Positions 1 through 7,920 of a stretch of 64,000 nucleotides of DNA are shown here, piece by piece. The number at the start of each line of letters is the position of its first letter. The first letter of the stretch is position 1. Made by a program: the position numbers and the translations under genes. This DNA comes from Paenibacillus plantarum (lineage in GTDB: Bacteria > Bacillota > Bacilli > Paenibacillales > NBRC-103111): positions 1 to 64,000 of the forward strand of contig NZ_WHNY01000087.1 of NCBI RefSeq assembly GCF_013141695.1, read 5' to 3'. The notes under the pieces are model-generated. The model was not told the origin of the DNA. It saw nothing but the letters and a program-made list of their open reading frames with translations, and searched no databases.

Positions 1-25
1 TTGCTCAAAAGGGTGAAATGTTGAG

Positions 26-101
26 TAATTAGCTACATGAAATACAGTTAAATGGATTTATAACTGAAATTCGCCGAATTTAGCTACATGAAATACAGTT
101 A
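26..101. repeat. Four-box 185-bp element, truncated copy (boxes 3 and 4)
   Basis: Two boxes of 25 bp start at 26 and 77 (51 bp apart) and share 22 identical bases. On the minus strand they read TAACTGTATTTCATGTAGCT. Orientation and spacing match the two inverted boxes of the complete copies at 33230-33414 and 46146-46330, so the element should extend about 83 bp upstream of the window. Confidence 0.65.
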
Positions 102-126
102 TTTCAGCGGCAACGGGGTGAGCGAG

Positions 127-232
127 TATGGGGGCGTCAGTGGCAACGAGGCGATAAGGCCAGCGGCTGCGGAGTGGGGGTATATGGGGGCGTCAGTGGC
201 AACGAGGTGATAAGGCCAGCGGCGGCAGAGTG
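127..232. repeat. GC-rich tandem direct repeat, 56-bp period
   Basis: Copies at 127-176 and 183-232 begin TATGGGGGCGTCAGTGGCAA and differ at only a few positions. A degenerate third start (GCATAGGGGGCTGCGG) follows at about 235. No gene or mobile-element feature is attached. Confidence 0.75.
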
Positions 233-403
233 AGCGCATAGGGGGCTGCGGGGACGGGGTTACTTGGGTGCCGACTGGTGGCGACAAGTTGGCGCACCTG
301 ACGGCGATTGGCCGTGATGGTGCGAGTACGACGAGGCGATAGGGATAGCGTCCCCTCACCGCGCCTAGCGCCGACCACCCCCGCCGCGCCCAACAGCCGC
401 AGC

Positions 404-1348
404 CTAATACAAAACCCGCCACAAGTAAAACGTGGCGTAGGCTTCCCAGCCCCGCCAACCCTCCGCGAGCTGGCGGATCTCTTCAAGCGAAGGCTTGGCC
501 TCCAGGCCAAGCACATGCTTCAGCGCGTTATGCAGGCCGACGTCGGCCAACGGGAACGCAGCGGGGTTGCGCAGACAGCGCATCAGCACGTAATTGGCCG
601 TCCAGGGGCCGATGCCGCGAATGCGCAGCAGATCTTTTTCCATGGCTAGGAAATCGCTCATCGCAAGCAGCCCAGCCTTGGACAACGATCCTTCCGCCAT
701 GAGATTGGCAACGCCAATGAGGTACTCCGCTTTTTTACCCGTGAATTGTAAAGCGGTTAGATCTTCTGTCCTGAGAGCAGCGATCCGCTCCGGCGTCGGG
801 AACGCCCAATACGTTCGTCCCTCCCAATCTAGCGATGTGCCGAAGGTTTCGACTAGACGTCTTTTGAGCGTATAGGCAAAAGCCAAATTAATCTGCTGAC
901 CGATAATCCCCCAGCTCATCGCCTCAAACAAATCGGGAATCCCCATCAGGCGCAGCCCTCGGAATTCCTCCGTCACTTGCTGCAGAATCGAATCCTCCAT
1001 CGCATACAATGGCGTCAAATCCGTCCCCAAATCAAACCACTCCCACACATAGCGAGCGATATCATCGCGGACTGCAGCGGTTAAACTAGCACCACTATAG
1101 TGGACAATTCGGATATGTAGCTCCTCGTCATCCTCACTGTGGACAGCGATAAGCGCGAGGTTATCCCCAACGGGCAGCAGCTTATAGATGCTGGAGTTAT
1201 CCACAACGAATAGGCACTCATTGGTGGAGCGACTTAAATAACCGATATTTTGCTCGTATCGAAAAGGCCCAGGCAGAACTAGCGAGAGCGTGCTCGAAGG
1301 TTCGTGCCATTGTAGGCGGGATGGGTCAAAAGCTTGCAGGTGTGGCAT
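404..1348 (-). CDS. alkA: DNA-3-methyladenine glycosylase, AlkA type
   Basis: Base-excision repair enzyme that removes alkylated purines. The N-terminal half (about 1-120) fits the AlkA N-terminal domain. The C-terminal half is an HhH-GPD fold with the hairpin IRGIGPWTANYVLMR (about 245-259) followed by LADVGL, whose Asp (about 271 counted from the upstream ATG) is the expected catalytic residue. Two in-frame ATGs lie six bases apart; AAGGAG is seven bases before the second (1348) and only one before the first (1354), so 1348 is preferred. The gene is divergent from adaA-adaB, the arrangement known from Bacillus subtilis, which supports a place in the adaptive response. The 3' end is GC-rich and runs into non-coding repeats with no clear terminator. 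Confidence 0.9.
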   Translation of the reverse strand: MPHLQAFDPSRLQWHEPSSTLSLVLPGPFRYEQNIGYLSRSTNECLFVVDNSSIYKLLPVGDNLALIAVHSEDDEELHIRIVHYSGASLTAAVRDDIARYVWEWFDLGTDLTPLYAMEDSILQQVTEEFRGLRLMGIPDLFEAMSWGIIGQQINLAFAYTLKRRLVETFGTSLDWEGRTYWAFPTPERIAALRTEDLTALQFTGKKAEYLIGVANLMAEGSLSKAGLLAMSDFLAMEKDLLRIRGIGPWTANYVLMRCLRNPAAFPLADVGLHNALKHVLGLEAKPSLEEIRQLAEGWRGWEAYATFYLWRVLY

Positions 1349-1501
1349 CGTCATTCTCCTTAATGGTAGGAAGTCGTTACTTGCATTATCGCCGAGATCG
1401 GCTTTTGTAATCTTGCTTTCTCATCTCGGAACCCTTACAACCACAGGTCTGTTTGGGTATACTGAGCTTATAAAAGAAACACAAGGTGAGGGGCATCCGG
1501 T

Positions 1502-2044
1502 ATGCAGGAGCGGTATTGGCAAGCCATCGTTGCAAATGATGCGGCGTATGATGGGACGTTTTATTATGCAGTGGCGACGACAGGGATTTTCTGCCGGCCA
1601 TCCTGTAAATCCAGGCTTCCGAAGAGGGAGCATGTGCGTATTTTTCATCACCAGCAAGCAGCAATGGAAGCAAGTTTTCGTCCTTGTAAAAGGTGTCGGC
1701 CTGACGGCATCCGGCTTCCCGATGAAGCCTGGGTTGCGGAAATGAAGGCGCATATCGAAGAGCACTTCGCTGAACCGCTGTCGTTAGCGACGCTTTCGGA
1801 CCATTTCTATGCGAGTACGTATCATCTGCAAAGGACTTTCAAACGAGTAGCTGGCGTGACGCCGCTTATGTATATCCAAGAGGTCCGGCTTGCAGCAGCT
1901 AAAAAGCTTCTAATCACCACGGACATGCCCGTGCAGGTGATCGGTTCGCAGGTGGGGATGGCGAATGCTGCGCATTTTGCGACATTGTTTCAGAAGAAAA
2001 CAGGACTTACGCCGACAGAGTTTCGGCAACAGCCCATGCATTAA
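1502..2044 (+). CDS. adaA: Ada regulator / methylphosphotriester-DNA methyltransferase
   Basis: Sensor and activator of the adaptive response: in this family a Zn-bound cysteine takes a methyl group from DNA phosphotriesters, which turns the protein into an activator. The N-terminal Ada Zn domain shows the four cysteines C31, C35, C62 and C65 in GIFCRPSC and FRPCKRC. An AraC-type double helix-turn-helix fills residues 75-178. The 180-aa length fits stand-alone Gram-positive AdaA, which lacks the O6-methylguanine domain; that activity is in the next gene, 30 bp downstream. AAGGTGAGG precedes the ATG by about ten bases. Likely targets are its own operon and the divergent glycosylase gene. Confidence 0.92.
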   Translation: MQERYWQAIVANDAAYDGTFYYAVATTGIFCRPSCKSRLPKREHVRIFHHQQAAMEASFRPCKRCRPDGIRLPDEAWVAEMKAHIEEHFAEPLSLATLSDHFYASTYHLQRTFKRVAGVTPLMYIQEVRLAAAKKLLITTDMPVQVIGSQVGMANAAHFATLFQKKTGLTPTEFRQQPMH

Positions 2045-2074
2045 CGATAACCGAGTTGGGAGGTTGGTTGCAAC

Positions 2075-2638
2075 ATGGTGAGAGAAGTTATGGAAAGTGT
2101 GGGTACCCTAACGATTTACTGGGGTGCGGTTCGGGTGCAGGATCGTCATTTCGTGATGGCGGTAACGGATGTAGGGTTGGGTTACTTGCAGTTTCAGAAA
2201 GGTGACGCGAGAGATGGCGTTGACGTTGAAGCGTGGCAAGAATTCACCCAATGGGCGAGAAAGATTGGACATCCGAGCGGATGGATTCAGCAAGCGGATA
2301 GGTTAAAGCCTTACATGCAGCAGCTGGACGAGTATTTGAGTGGGGAGCGAATAAGTTTTGAACTGCCATTGGATCTGCGGGGGACGGCGTTTCAACAGTC
2401 GGTGTGGAGAGCGTTGCACGAAATTGCCCATGGTGAAACGGTGAGTTATTCACAGGTAGCCCAAAAGCTAGATAGATCCAGTGCGGTACGTGCGGTTGGC
2501 ACTGCTATCGGCGCAAATCCTGTGCTTATCGTTGTACCTTGTCATCGCGTCGTAGGGAAGGATGGCGCACTGACGGGCTATCGCGGCGGTTTGGGGAATA
2601 AGGAGAAGCTTCTGCAGTTGGAGGCGCAGGGGAAGTAG
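2075..2638 (+). CDS. adaB: O6-methylguanine-DNA methyltransferase
   Basis: Suicide repair protein that moves the alkyl group of O6-alkylguanine to its own cysteine. The signature IVVPCHRVVG is present with the acceptor at C156, preceded by the helix-turn-helix region GETVSYSQVAQ (about 120-130) and the Arg finger context SSAVRAVGTAIGANP. The 187-aa length is normal for Ogt/AdaB. GGGAGG lies about 11 bases before the ATG; a second in-frame ATG six codons in has a poorer site. It is co-directional with adaA 30 bp upstream and surely in one operon. No strong terminator is seen before the germination operon. Confidence 0.93.
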   Translation: MVREVMESVGTLTIYWGAVRVQDRHFVMAVTDVGLGYLQFQKGDARDGVDVEAWQEFTQWARKIGHPSGWIQQADRLKPYMQQLDEYLSGERISFELPLDLRGTAFQQSVWRALHEIAHGETVSYSQVAQKLDRSSAVRAVGTAIGANPVLIVVPCHRVVGKDGALTGYRGGLGNKEKLLQLEAQGK

Positions 2639-2814
2639 GACGTTGAATTACTATCCGATGTAGGAAGGGTTTTTCAACTTTGTGGGAGTTGTTTATTGTC
2701 ACTTATCGATGACAGTAAGCGGCTCCTATTCGCCGTTATTGATAATAAATTCATTCCCATTCACGCCTCCATGCATAGAATCCCAAATATAGATAAAAAT
2801 ACGGGGAAGGAAAT

Positions 2815-2844
2815 GAATGGGAATAGGAAGCTGAAATCATTTTG
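2815..2844 (+). promoter_or_regulatory. Candidate sigma-G promoter of the germination operon
   Basis: GAATG (2815-2819), an 18-bp gap and CATTTTG (2838-2844) resemble the sigma-G pattern GHATR / CATWHTA, with one mismatch in the -10. It would start transcription near 2851 and leave a short leader holding the AGGGGGG ribosome binding site. GerA operons are known to be forespore-specific. This is inference from pattern alone. Confidence 0.35.
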
Positions 2845-2876
2845 AGCGTATGTACAGGGACAGGGGGGCGAATTGC

Positions 2877-4595
2877 GTGACCTTTTGGAGTTGGAATAAG
2901 CTACGGACCAAACAAACATCCCAAAGTCAGCAGCCTCGGATGATACCGCTGAAGAATTCACCTGCTCACCAAGTTATGGAAGACAATAAAGAGGCAAGTG
3001 TCGGTACGCAACTCGAAGAGACAATTACATTCGTTCAGAAGATACTTGGCGAAAATGACGATTTCATCATACGCCGATTTTGCATATTTTATGATCAACC
3101 AGCAGTCGTGATGTATTTCCCTGACTTGATTGATAAACAGTATTTGAACGATCATATTTTAAAGCCGTTGATGTTAACGTCCTCTCATGATTATGCTAAA
3201 GCAGCAGGCAGCTCTATGAAAGATTTTCTTTTGAACGATACGTTATATGCGTGTGAGGGTAGAACGGAAACACAGCTGAATGAAATTATCCAAGCCATTG
3301 TAGAAGGGAAAACGGCTCTTCTCGTTGATGGCGTAACCGATGCATTTATCTTCAGTACACGCCATGTGGACAAGCGAGCGATCACGCAACCAGAGACTGA
3401 ACAGGTGATTCGCGGCGCACGGGAAGGATTCATTGAAATAATGGGTACGAATTTGGCGTTACTTCGCTATCGTCTCCCGACGCCGGATTTACGAATAAAA
3501 ACGATTCGAATAGGACGTATCACCAAATCCATAGTTGCGCTCTGCTACATTGATGGCATTGTGAATCCTGCACTCGTAGAGGAAGTGTTCAGACGTTTAT
3601 CGTTGATTGATATTGATGGCATCCTAGACGCGGGGTATCTGGAACAGTTTATTGAAGATAACCATTTCTCCCCGTTCCCGCAAATTCAAAATACCGAACG
3701 ACCGGATAAAGCGGTCGCCAATCTGTTGGAAGGCAGAGTTATCCTGCTTGTAGATGGATCTCCGTTTGCGCTCATATTGCCTACGGTATTCAGTCAATTT
3801 TATCAAACGGTCGAAGACTATTCAGAGAGGTTTCTTCTCGTCAGTTTTATACGACTATCACGTTTGGTAGCTCTGATTTTCTCACTGATTTTCCCATCGT
3901 TATATGTGGCCCTAATTTCATTTAATCCGGAATTAATCCCTACTGAGTTTGCGGTAGCGGTAGCGGGGGGAAGAGCGGGAGTGCCTTTCCCTTCCGTCAT
4001 AGAAGTGTTGATCATGGAGATATCCATGGAAGTATTAAGGGAAGCAACACTTCGGCTGCCGCAGCAGGTTGGTGGAGCGCTCTCCATTGTTGGTGTGCTT
4101 GTTGTTGGGCAGGCAGCGGTTGCGGCAGGATTTATTTCACCGATTACGGTTGTTATTATCGCCTTGACGACGATCGGTTCCTTTGCCACACCGGCTTACA
4201 ATGCGGCCCTGGCCCTGAGACTGCTGCGCTTTCCACTTGTGATTTTATCTGGCATTTTCGGTCTATATGGGGTGATGATCGGGTTGATTCTGATCGCCAA
4301 CCATATGCTTTCCTTAAAGTCGTTCGGTGTTCCTTACTTAAGCCCGCTAGTCCCAGGTAATTTCCAAGGGATGAAGGATACGCTAGCTCGGCTGCCGCTG
4401 TGGTCTATGCCGAAGAGGCCAGCACTTTTACACACACCTAATGACAACCGTCTTGGGAAAATAACAAAAGAAATGAGTGAAGAAGCGCCAAACAACACAT
4501 TAGACCCTTTGAAAGTCGGAGATACAAGGAGGAACGTAACCGATGGAGCATCCTCGCCAGGTAACAGTGATACAAGCGGCGATCATACTGATTAG
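2877..4595 (+). CDS. gerKA: Spore germination receptor subunit A (GerA/GerKA family)
   Basis: Subunit A of a Ger-type nutrient germinant receptor in the spore inner membrane. A large hydrophilic N-terminal domain (about 1-300) is followed by several hydrophobic segments (about 300-480, with FSLIFPSLYVALISFNPELIPTE and GGALSIVGVLVVGQAAVAAG) and a hydrophilic tail, the normal GerAA layout. The longest frame starts at ATG 2850, which has no ribosome binding site; the in-frame GTG at 2877 follows AGGGGGGCG by about eight bases and is preferred. Length is then 572 aa. The end overlaps the permease gene by 53 bp, so A, B and C subunits are translationally linked. The specific germinant cannot be read from sequence. 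Confidence 0.9.
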   Translation: MTFWSWNKLRTKQTSQSQQPRMIPLKNSPAHQVMEDNKEASVGTQLEETITFVQKILGENDDFIIRRFCIFYDQPAVVMYFPDLIDKQYLNDHILKPLMLTSSHDYAKAAGSSMKDFLLNDTLYACEGRTETQLNEIIQAIVEGKTALLVDGVTDAFIFSTRHVDKRAITQPETEQVIRGAREGFIEIMGTNLALLRYRLPTPDLRIKTIRIGRITKSIVALCYIDGIVNPALVEEVFRRLSLIDIDGILDAGYLEQFIEDNHFSPFPQIQNTERPDKAVANLLEGRVILLVDGSPFALILPTVFSQFYQTVEDYSERFLLVSFIRLSRLVALIFSLIFPSLYVALISFNPELIPTEFAVAVAGGRAGVPFPSVIEVLIMEISMEVLREATLRLPQQVGGALSIVGVLVVGQAAVAAGFISPITVVIIALTTIGSFATPAYNAALALRLLRFPLVILSGIFGLYGVMIGLILIANHMLSLKSFGVPYLSPLVPGNFQGMKDTLARLPLWSMPKRPALLHTPNDNRLGKITKEMSEEAPNNTLDPLKVGDTRRNVTDGASSPGNSDTSGDHTD

Positions 4596-5658
4596 TACAA
4601 TCATTGGGGTGGGGGTGTTAGCCCTCTCGTTATTTGCTGTCAGAGCAGCCGATTCAGGGGCGCCTCTTGTCACATTGCTAGGCTTTTTGGTTGGTTTATT
4701 AGGACTTTGGTTATTAACCAAGCTTGGGATGCGTTTTCCCACGAAATCTATTATTGAGTACAGCGAGGATCTGATTGGTAAATGGCCGGCGCGTGGATTT
4801 AGTGTTTTGATTATCTTGTTCTTTTGCTTGATTACAGCCCTGGCATCACGTGAATTTGGGGAGGTTGTCGTCACTTCCGTTTTAACTAAAACACCCCTAG
4901 AGGTGACTGTGATCGTTATGTTGCTGCTAGCGGCTGTTTCTTCTCGCGTAGATATAACGACATTTACTTACTTTCACCATTTTTATTTCCCGATCATCGT
5001 ATTTCCGGGACTAGTTATTGTCGTGCTCTCACTAAAGAATGCACACTTAATTAATCTTCTTCCCCTGTGGGGCAATGAACCAACCGGTATGCCAATGGGA
5101 ATTCTCACGATGGCTGCCTTATTTCAAGGCTCATTTGTCATGACGATCGTCATACCTGCGATGCGCAGGCCGGAGAAAGCATTGATTGCTGGGTTTATTG
5201 GTATGTTAGCAGCTGGGTCCTTTTATATACTTATCGTGATTGCTACCGTGGGCGTCTTCGGAGCTGAGGAAATTAAAAAATTAGTTTGGCCAACGCTGGA
5301 ATTAGCCAAAACTACATCATTGCCCGCCAATATCCTAGAGCGTTTAGATGGTGCATTTCTTGCTGTATGGGTTACCGCCGTATTTACGACATTGTTGTCT
5401 TCCTATTATTTAGCCATATATTTCTCAAGCCAGCTTTTGCGTTTGCGAGATCATAAAATGTTTGCCTTCTTGCTTGTTCCCTTTATCTATGTCTTCGCGA
5501 TGTTCTCACAAAATCTGCTGCAGATGTATGAAATCATTCAAATTGTCGGTCGCTGGGGACTAGTCTTCACAGTTGCGTATCCATTTGTCTTATTTGTTGT
5601 GGCCATGATTCGAAAGAAGAAAAAACGGGGTGATCAACTTGTGGCAAAATCTGATTAA
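4543..5658 (+). CDS. gerKB: Spore germination permease, subunit B (GerB/GerKB family)
   Basis: Integral membrane subunit of the germinant receptor, from the APC-like amino-acid permease superfamily (about ten membrane segments in 371 aa). The first segment contains AAIILISTIIGVGVLALSLF, matching the glycine-rich start of this family, and the family is believed to form the germinant-binding channel. The ATG follows AAGGAGG by six to eight bases and lies inside the A-subunit gene. The C-terminal end overlaps the C-subunit gene. Nothing is missing or truncated. Confidence 0.9.
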   Translation: MEHPRQVTVIQAAIILISTIIGVGVLALSLFAVRAADSGAPLVTLLGFLVGLLGLWLLTKLGMRFPTKSIIEYSEDLIGKWPARGFSVLIILFFCLITALASREFGEVVVTSVLTKTPLEVTVIVMLLLAAVSSRVDITTFTYFHHFYFPIIVFPGLVIVVLSLKNAHLINLLPLWGNEPTGMPMGILTMAALFQGSFVMTIVIPAMRRPEKALIAGFIGMLAAGSFYILIVIATVGVFGAEEIKKLVWPTLELAKTTSLPANILERLDGAFLAVWVTAVFTTLLSSYYLAIYFSSQLLRLRDHKMFAFLLVPFIYVFAMFSQNLLQMYEIIQIVGRWGLVFTVAYPFVLFVVAMIRKKKKRGDQLVAKSD

Positions 5659-6856
5659 ACAGATTCTTGTTTTCGTGTTGGTTGCCCCTTTGCTGACAGG
5701 CTGCTGGGATCGCCTAGAAATCGAAGATCGCGCTGTCGTCCTGGCGATTGGCATTGATAAGGCGAAGCCAGGTGATGAGAAAGAAAGCAGCAATGCTACG
5801 CATATTCTGAACCAGGATCCAGAGGCTAACAAGGGACTCATTCGTATCACCGTCCAAATTGCTGTTCCGGGCCGCATTCCGCTAGGTGCAGGGAGCGGAT
5901 CCGGCAGCTCTTCTGGGGAAAAACCGGTTTGGGTGTTGACCAGCGTCGGATATACCATTGATGACGCATTATTGAATCTTCAGCAACAGCTCGCAGATCG
6001 GTTGTTTTTTGGCCATTTACGGGTCATCGTGATTTCGGAAGCCGTAGCCAAAAAAGGGATCGAGAATGAAAACGACTTCTTTCGGCGTCAACCTCAGGTC
6101 AGAAGAACCGTTTGGATGGTCGTATCCAAAGGAAACGCAGCCGACATCATTAAAGCCAATCCGCAATTAGAGCGCGTTCCGACTTTATATTTGCTCGCTA
6201 CCCTGGAACATTCTCGAGAAAGGGGCACTCTGCCCAACATTTTCTTGGGTGTCTTTTTAAGTGCGAATTCTGCCAAGGGGCAGGCAGGGATGCTTCCTTA
6301 TTTGGAATTAAAGAAGGAATCGAACATTGAGCTTGCTGGGATGGCCTATTTTAAAAACGATAAAATGGTTGGCGTCACAACAGCCTTGCAAATCGGACAT
6401 TATATGGCGATCAAACAAATTAACCCAGGGGGGTATAGTGTTCTTCAAAAAATGCCAGGCTCAAAAACGTTGGTTATTTTTAAATCTACTCACCGAAAGT
6501 CCAGAATAACGACAACTATCAAAAATGGCAACGTGCATACCATCATAAAATGCCAAATCGAGGGAGATTTAACGGAGAAATCGAATAAAAAGGTGTTCAT
6601 TACAAAAGAAAATTTGAAGAAGCTGGAGGAGAAAATTCAAGAAGACGCTAACGTGGGATTCGGGAAATTAATTCAGCAGACTCAGAAGGATGGCAGTGAC
6701 ATTTTCGGTTTCGGTGAATATGTGCGCGCGACGCAGCCAGCCTACTGGAACAAGGAAATCAAAACCGAGGAATCATGGCAAAATCAATATAAAGAGATGT
6801 CCTTCGATGTCACGGTACACGTTAAGATTAGACGAATTGGGACGAAAACCAACTAG
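5639..6856 (+). CDS. gerKC: Germination receptor lipoprotein, subunit C (Ger(x)C family)
   Basis: Lipoprotein subunit of the germinant receptor. The signal peptide ends in the lipobox LLTGC, followed by WDRLEIEDRAVVLAIGIDK, the hallmark start of Ger(x)C proteins. The frame can open at GTG 5630, but the sequence CGGGGTGATC is a near-perfect anti-16S match placed six bases before TTG 5639, so TTG is the likelier start and puts the lipid-modified Cys at position 22. The gene overlaps the permease gene by about 20 bp. The C-terminal part fits the three-domain GerC fold in overall length (405 aa). Diacylglyceryl modification by Lgt would be needed for assembly. Confidence 0.9.
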   Translation: MWQNLIKQILVFVLVAPLLTGCWDRLEIEDRAVVLAIGIDKAKPGDEKESSNATHILNQDPEANKGLIRITVQIAVPGRIPLGAGSGSGSSSGEKPVWVLTSVGYTIDDALLNLQQQLADRLFFGHLRVIVISEAVAKKGIENENDFFRRQPQVRRTVWMVVSKGNAADIIKANPQLERVPTLYLLATLEHSRERGTLPNIFLGVFLSANSAKGQAGMLPYLELKKESNIELAGMAYFKNDKMVGVTTALQIGHYMAIKQINPGGYSVLQKMPGSKTLVIFKSTHRKSRITTTIKNGNVHTIIKCQIEGDLTEKSNKKVFITKENLKKLEEKIQEDANVGFGKLIQQTQKDGSDIFGFGEYVRATQPAYWNKEIKTEESWQNQYKEMSFDVTVHVKIRRIGTKTN

Positions 6857-6871
6857 GGAAGGATCCGGCCA

Positions 6872-7072
6872 ATGATTACCTTTAACAATTACACGGTTTT
6901 GCTGCTGTTGATCTCTGGGTTGCTCGTGTTAGTTTTCGATGTAAAAAATTATAAGAAGGCTAACATGCTCAAAGAGAAAAAAGGAGCTTTATTTGCAGGA
7001 TGGTTCAATATCTCTTTAGGAGTCCTTTCGTTCTTCGGCTATTGGGTGTATGAGAAATGGTTCTGGAAATAA
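6872..7072 (+). CDS. Small two-span membrane protein in the ger operon
   Basis: Protein of 66 aa with two hydrophobic segments (about 8-24 and 43-60) around a short basic/acidic loop containing DVKNYKKANMLKEKKG. It begins 15 bp after the C-subunit gene with a GGAAGGATCC ribosome binding site, so it is very probably the fourth gene of the germination operon. Small two-span proteins of this kind (annotated as the CLC_0170 family) accompany ger operons in some spore formers; that assignment is from memory of the DVxxYKK pattern and is tentative. A role as an accessory receptor subunit, like the D subunits of other Ger operons, is possible but not shown. Confidence 0.7.
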   Translation: MITFNNYTVLLLLISGLLVLVFDVKNYKKANMLKEKKGALFAGWFNISLGVLSFFGYWVYEKWFWK

Positions 7073-7086
7073 AAGGAGGTTCACCT

Positions 7087-7902
7087 ATGGTTAATGTGCA
7101 GCGTAAGCAATCGAAGCAGCTGCTGACCAAAGCGAGCGGTTTCCTCGAAGGCTACTCGCATACGTTGAATCCGTACACGGGCTGCGCCTTCGCCTGCTCC
7201 TACTGCTACGTTCGGCAGATGCCGGTGGCGCTGTTCCGCAGCGAAGCTTGGGGCAGTTGGGTCGACGTGAAGGAGAACGCGCCCGCGCTCCTCGCCAAGG
7301 AACTGGCGCGGGCCAAGAGCAAAGGGCCCGTCACGATCTTCTTCTCCTCGGCGACGGACCCGTATCAGCCGATCGAATACAAGGAGCGCCTCACCCGCGC
7401 GCTCCTCGAGGTGATGTCCGTGGCGCAGCCGGACTTCTTGTTCGTGCAAACCCGCAGCCCGCTCGTGACGCGGGATGCGGACCTGTTTCAGCTGCTCGGC
7501 GACCGCGTCCGAGTCAGCATGACGGTGGAGACGGACCGCGAGGACATCCGCCGCGCGTTCACCCCGTCCGCGCCACCGATCGCGGCGCGGCTGGAAGCAC
7601 TTCGCGAGCTCGCGGCTCGCGGGATTCCGGTGCAGGCCACGATAGCGCCAGCGCTGCCCAGCTCGGATGGCTTCGCCGAGCGGCTCGCGGGCATCGTGGA
7701 TCGGGTGTGCATCGACGATTACTTCATGGGCGATGGCAGTGGGGGAGGGCGCACGGCACGCATCGGCGTGCGCGCCATTTATGACGCGCTGGAGCTGACC
7801 GACTGGTACAGTCGGGATGCGTATCGGCGAGTGCACGAACAGCTCCTGCGGCATTTTCCGCAGGAGCGTGTCTTCATCAGCCAGGCGGGATTCCTCCCCT
7901 GA
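7087..7902 (+). CDS. SPL-type radical SAM protein
   Basis: Radical SAM enzyme with the [4Fe-4S] motif GCAFACSYC (C33, C37, C40, a CX3CX2C spacing). It is related to spore photoproduct lyase-like and Rv2578c-like proteins; FFSSATDPYQPIE and TIAPALP are typical blocks of that group. The substrate is unknown. AAAGGAGG lies eight bases before ATG 7087, so the longer frame opening at 7057 is not used. The gene is strikingly GC-rich (GC-rich third codon positions) compared with the ger operon before it and the AraC gene after it, suggesting acquisition or different selection. A perfect 10-bp hairpin (7842-7851 with 7858-7867) sits in the last codons without a T-run. The end is only 18 bp from the convergent AraC gene. 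Confidence 0.8.
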   Translation: MVNVQRKQSKQLLTKASGFLEGYSHTLNPYTGCAFACSYCYVRQMPVALFRSEAWGSWVDVKENAPALLAKELARAKSKGPVTIFFSSATDPYQPIEYKERLTRALLEVMSVAQPDFLFVQTRSPLVTRDADLFQLLGDRVRVSMTVETDREDIRRAFTPSAPPIAARLEALRELAARGIPVQATIAPALPSSDGFAERLAGIVDRVCIDDYFMGDGSGGGRTARIGVRAIYDALELTDWYSRDAYRRVHEQLLRHFPQERVFISQAGFLP

Positions 7903-7920
7903 GGCCTGCTGATCTGCACT

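Larger units (their letters stand above)
1..403. other. Non-coding stretch with two kinds of repeat
   Basis: No convincing gene. A 22-bp sequence occurs identically at 29-50 and 80-101; these are the last two boxes of a 185-bp element cut off by the window start. Next to it is a GC-rich direct repeat of about 50 bp (127-176 and 183-232). The open frames crossing this stretch have GC-rich, low-complexity translations and no ribosome binding site. It ends at the stop codon of the minus-strand glycosylase gene. Confidence 0.7.

Noticed and set aside
99-649. Open frames at the left edge on both strands
   Set aside because: They cross repeats and the 3' end of alkA, have no ribosome binding site and show no recognisable protein features.
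2752-2824. 11-bp inverted repeat ATTCCCATTCA / TGAATGGGAAT before the germination operon
   Set aside because: The arms are 51 bp apart and match no known operator; the right arm overlaps the candidate sigma-G promoter, but one such pair can arise by chance, so no feature was called.
7081-7854. Long minus-strand open frame opposite the radical SAM gene
   Set aside because: Translation is Arg/His-rich with no family pattern; it exists because the plus-strand gene is GC-rich. The plus-strand frame has the iron-sulfur motif and a perfect ribosome binding site.
7842-7867. Terminator at the end of the radical SAM gene
   Set aside because: The 10-bp hairpin is perfect but lies inside the coding region and no T-run follows on either strand.
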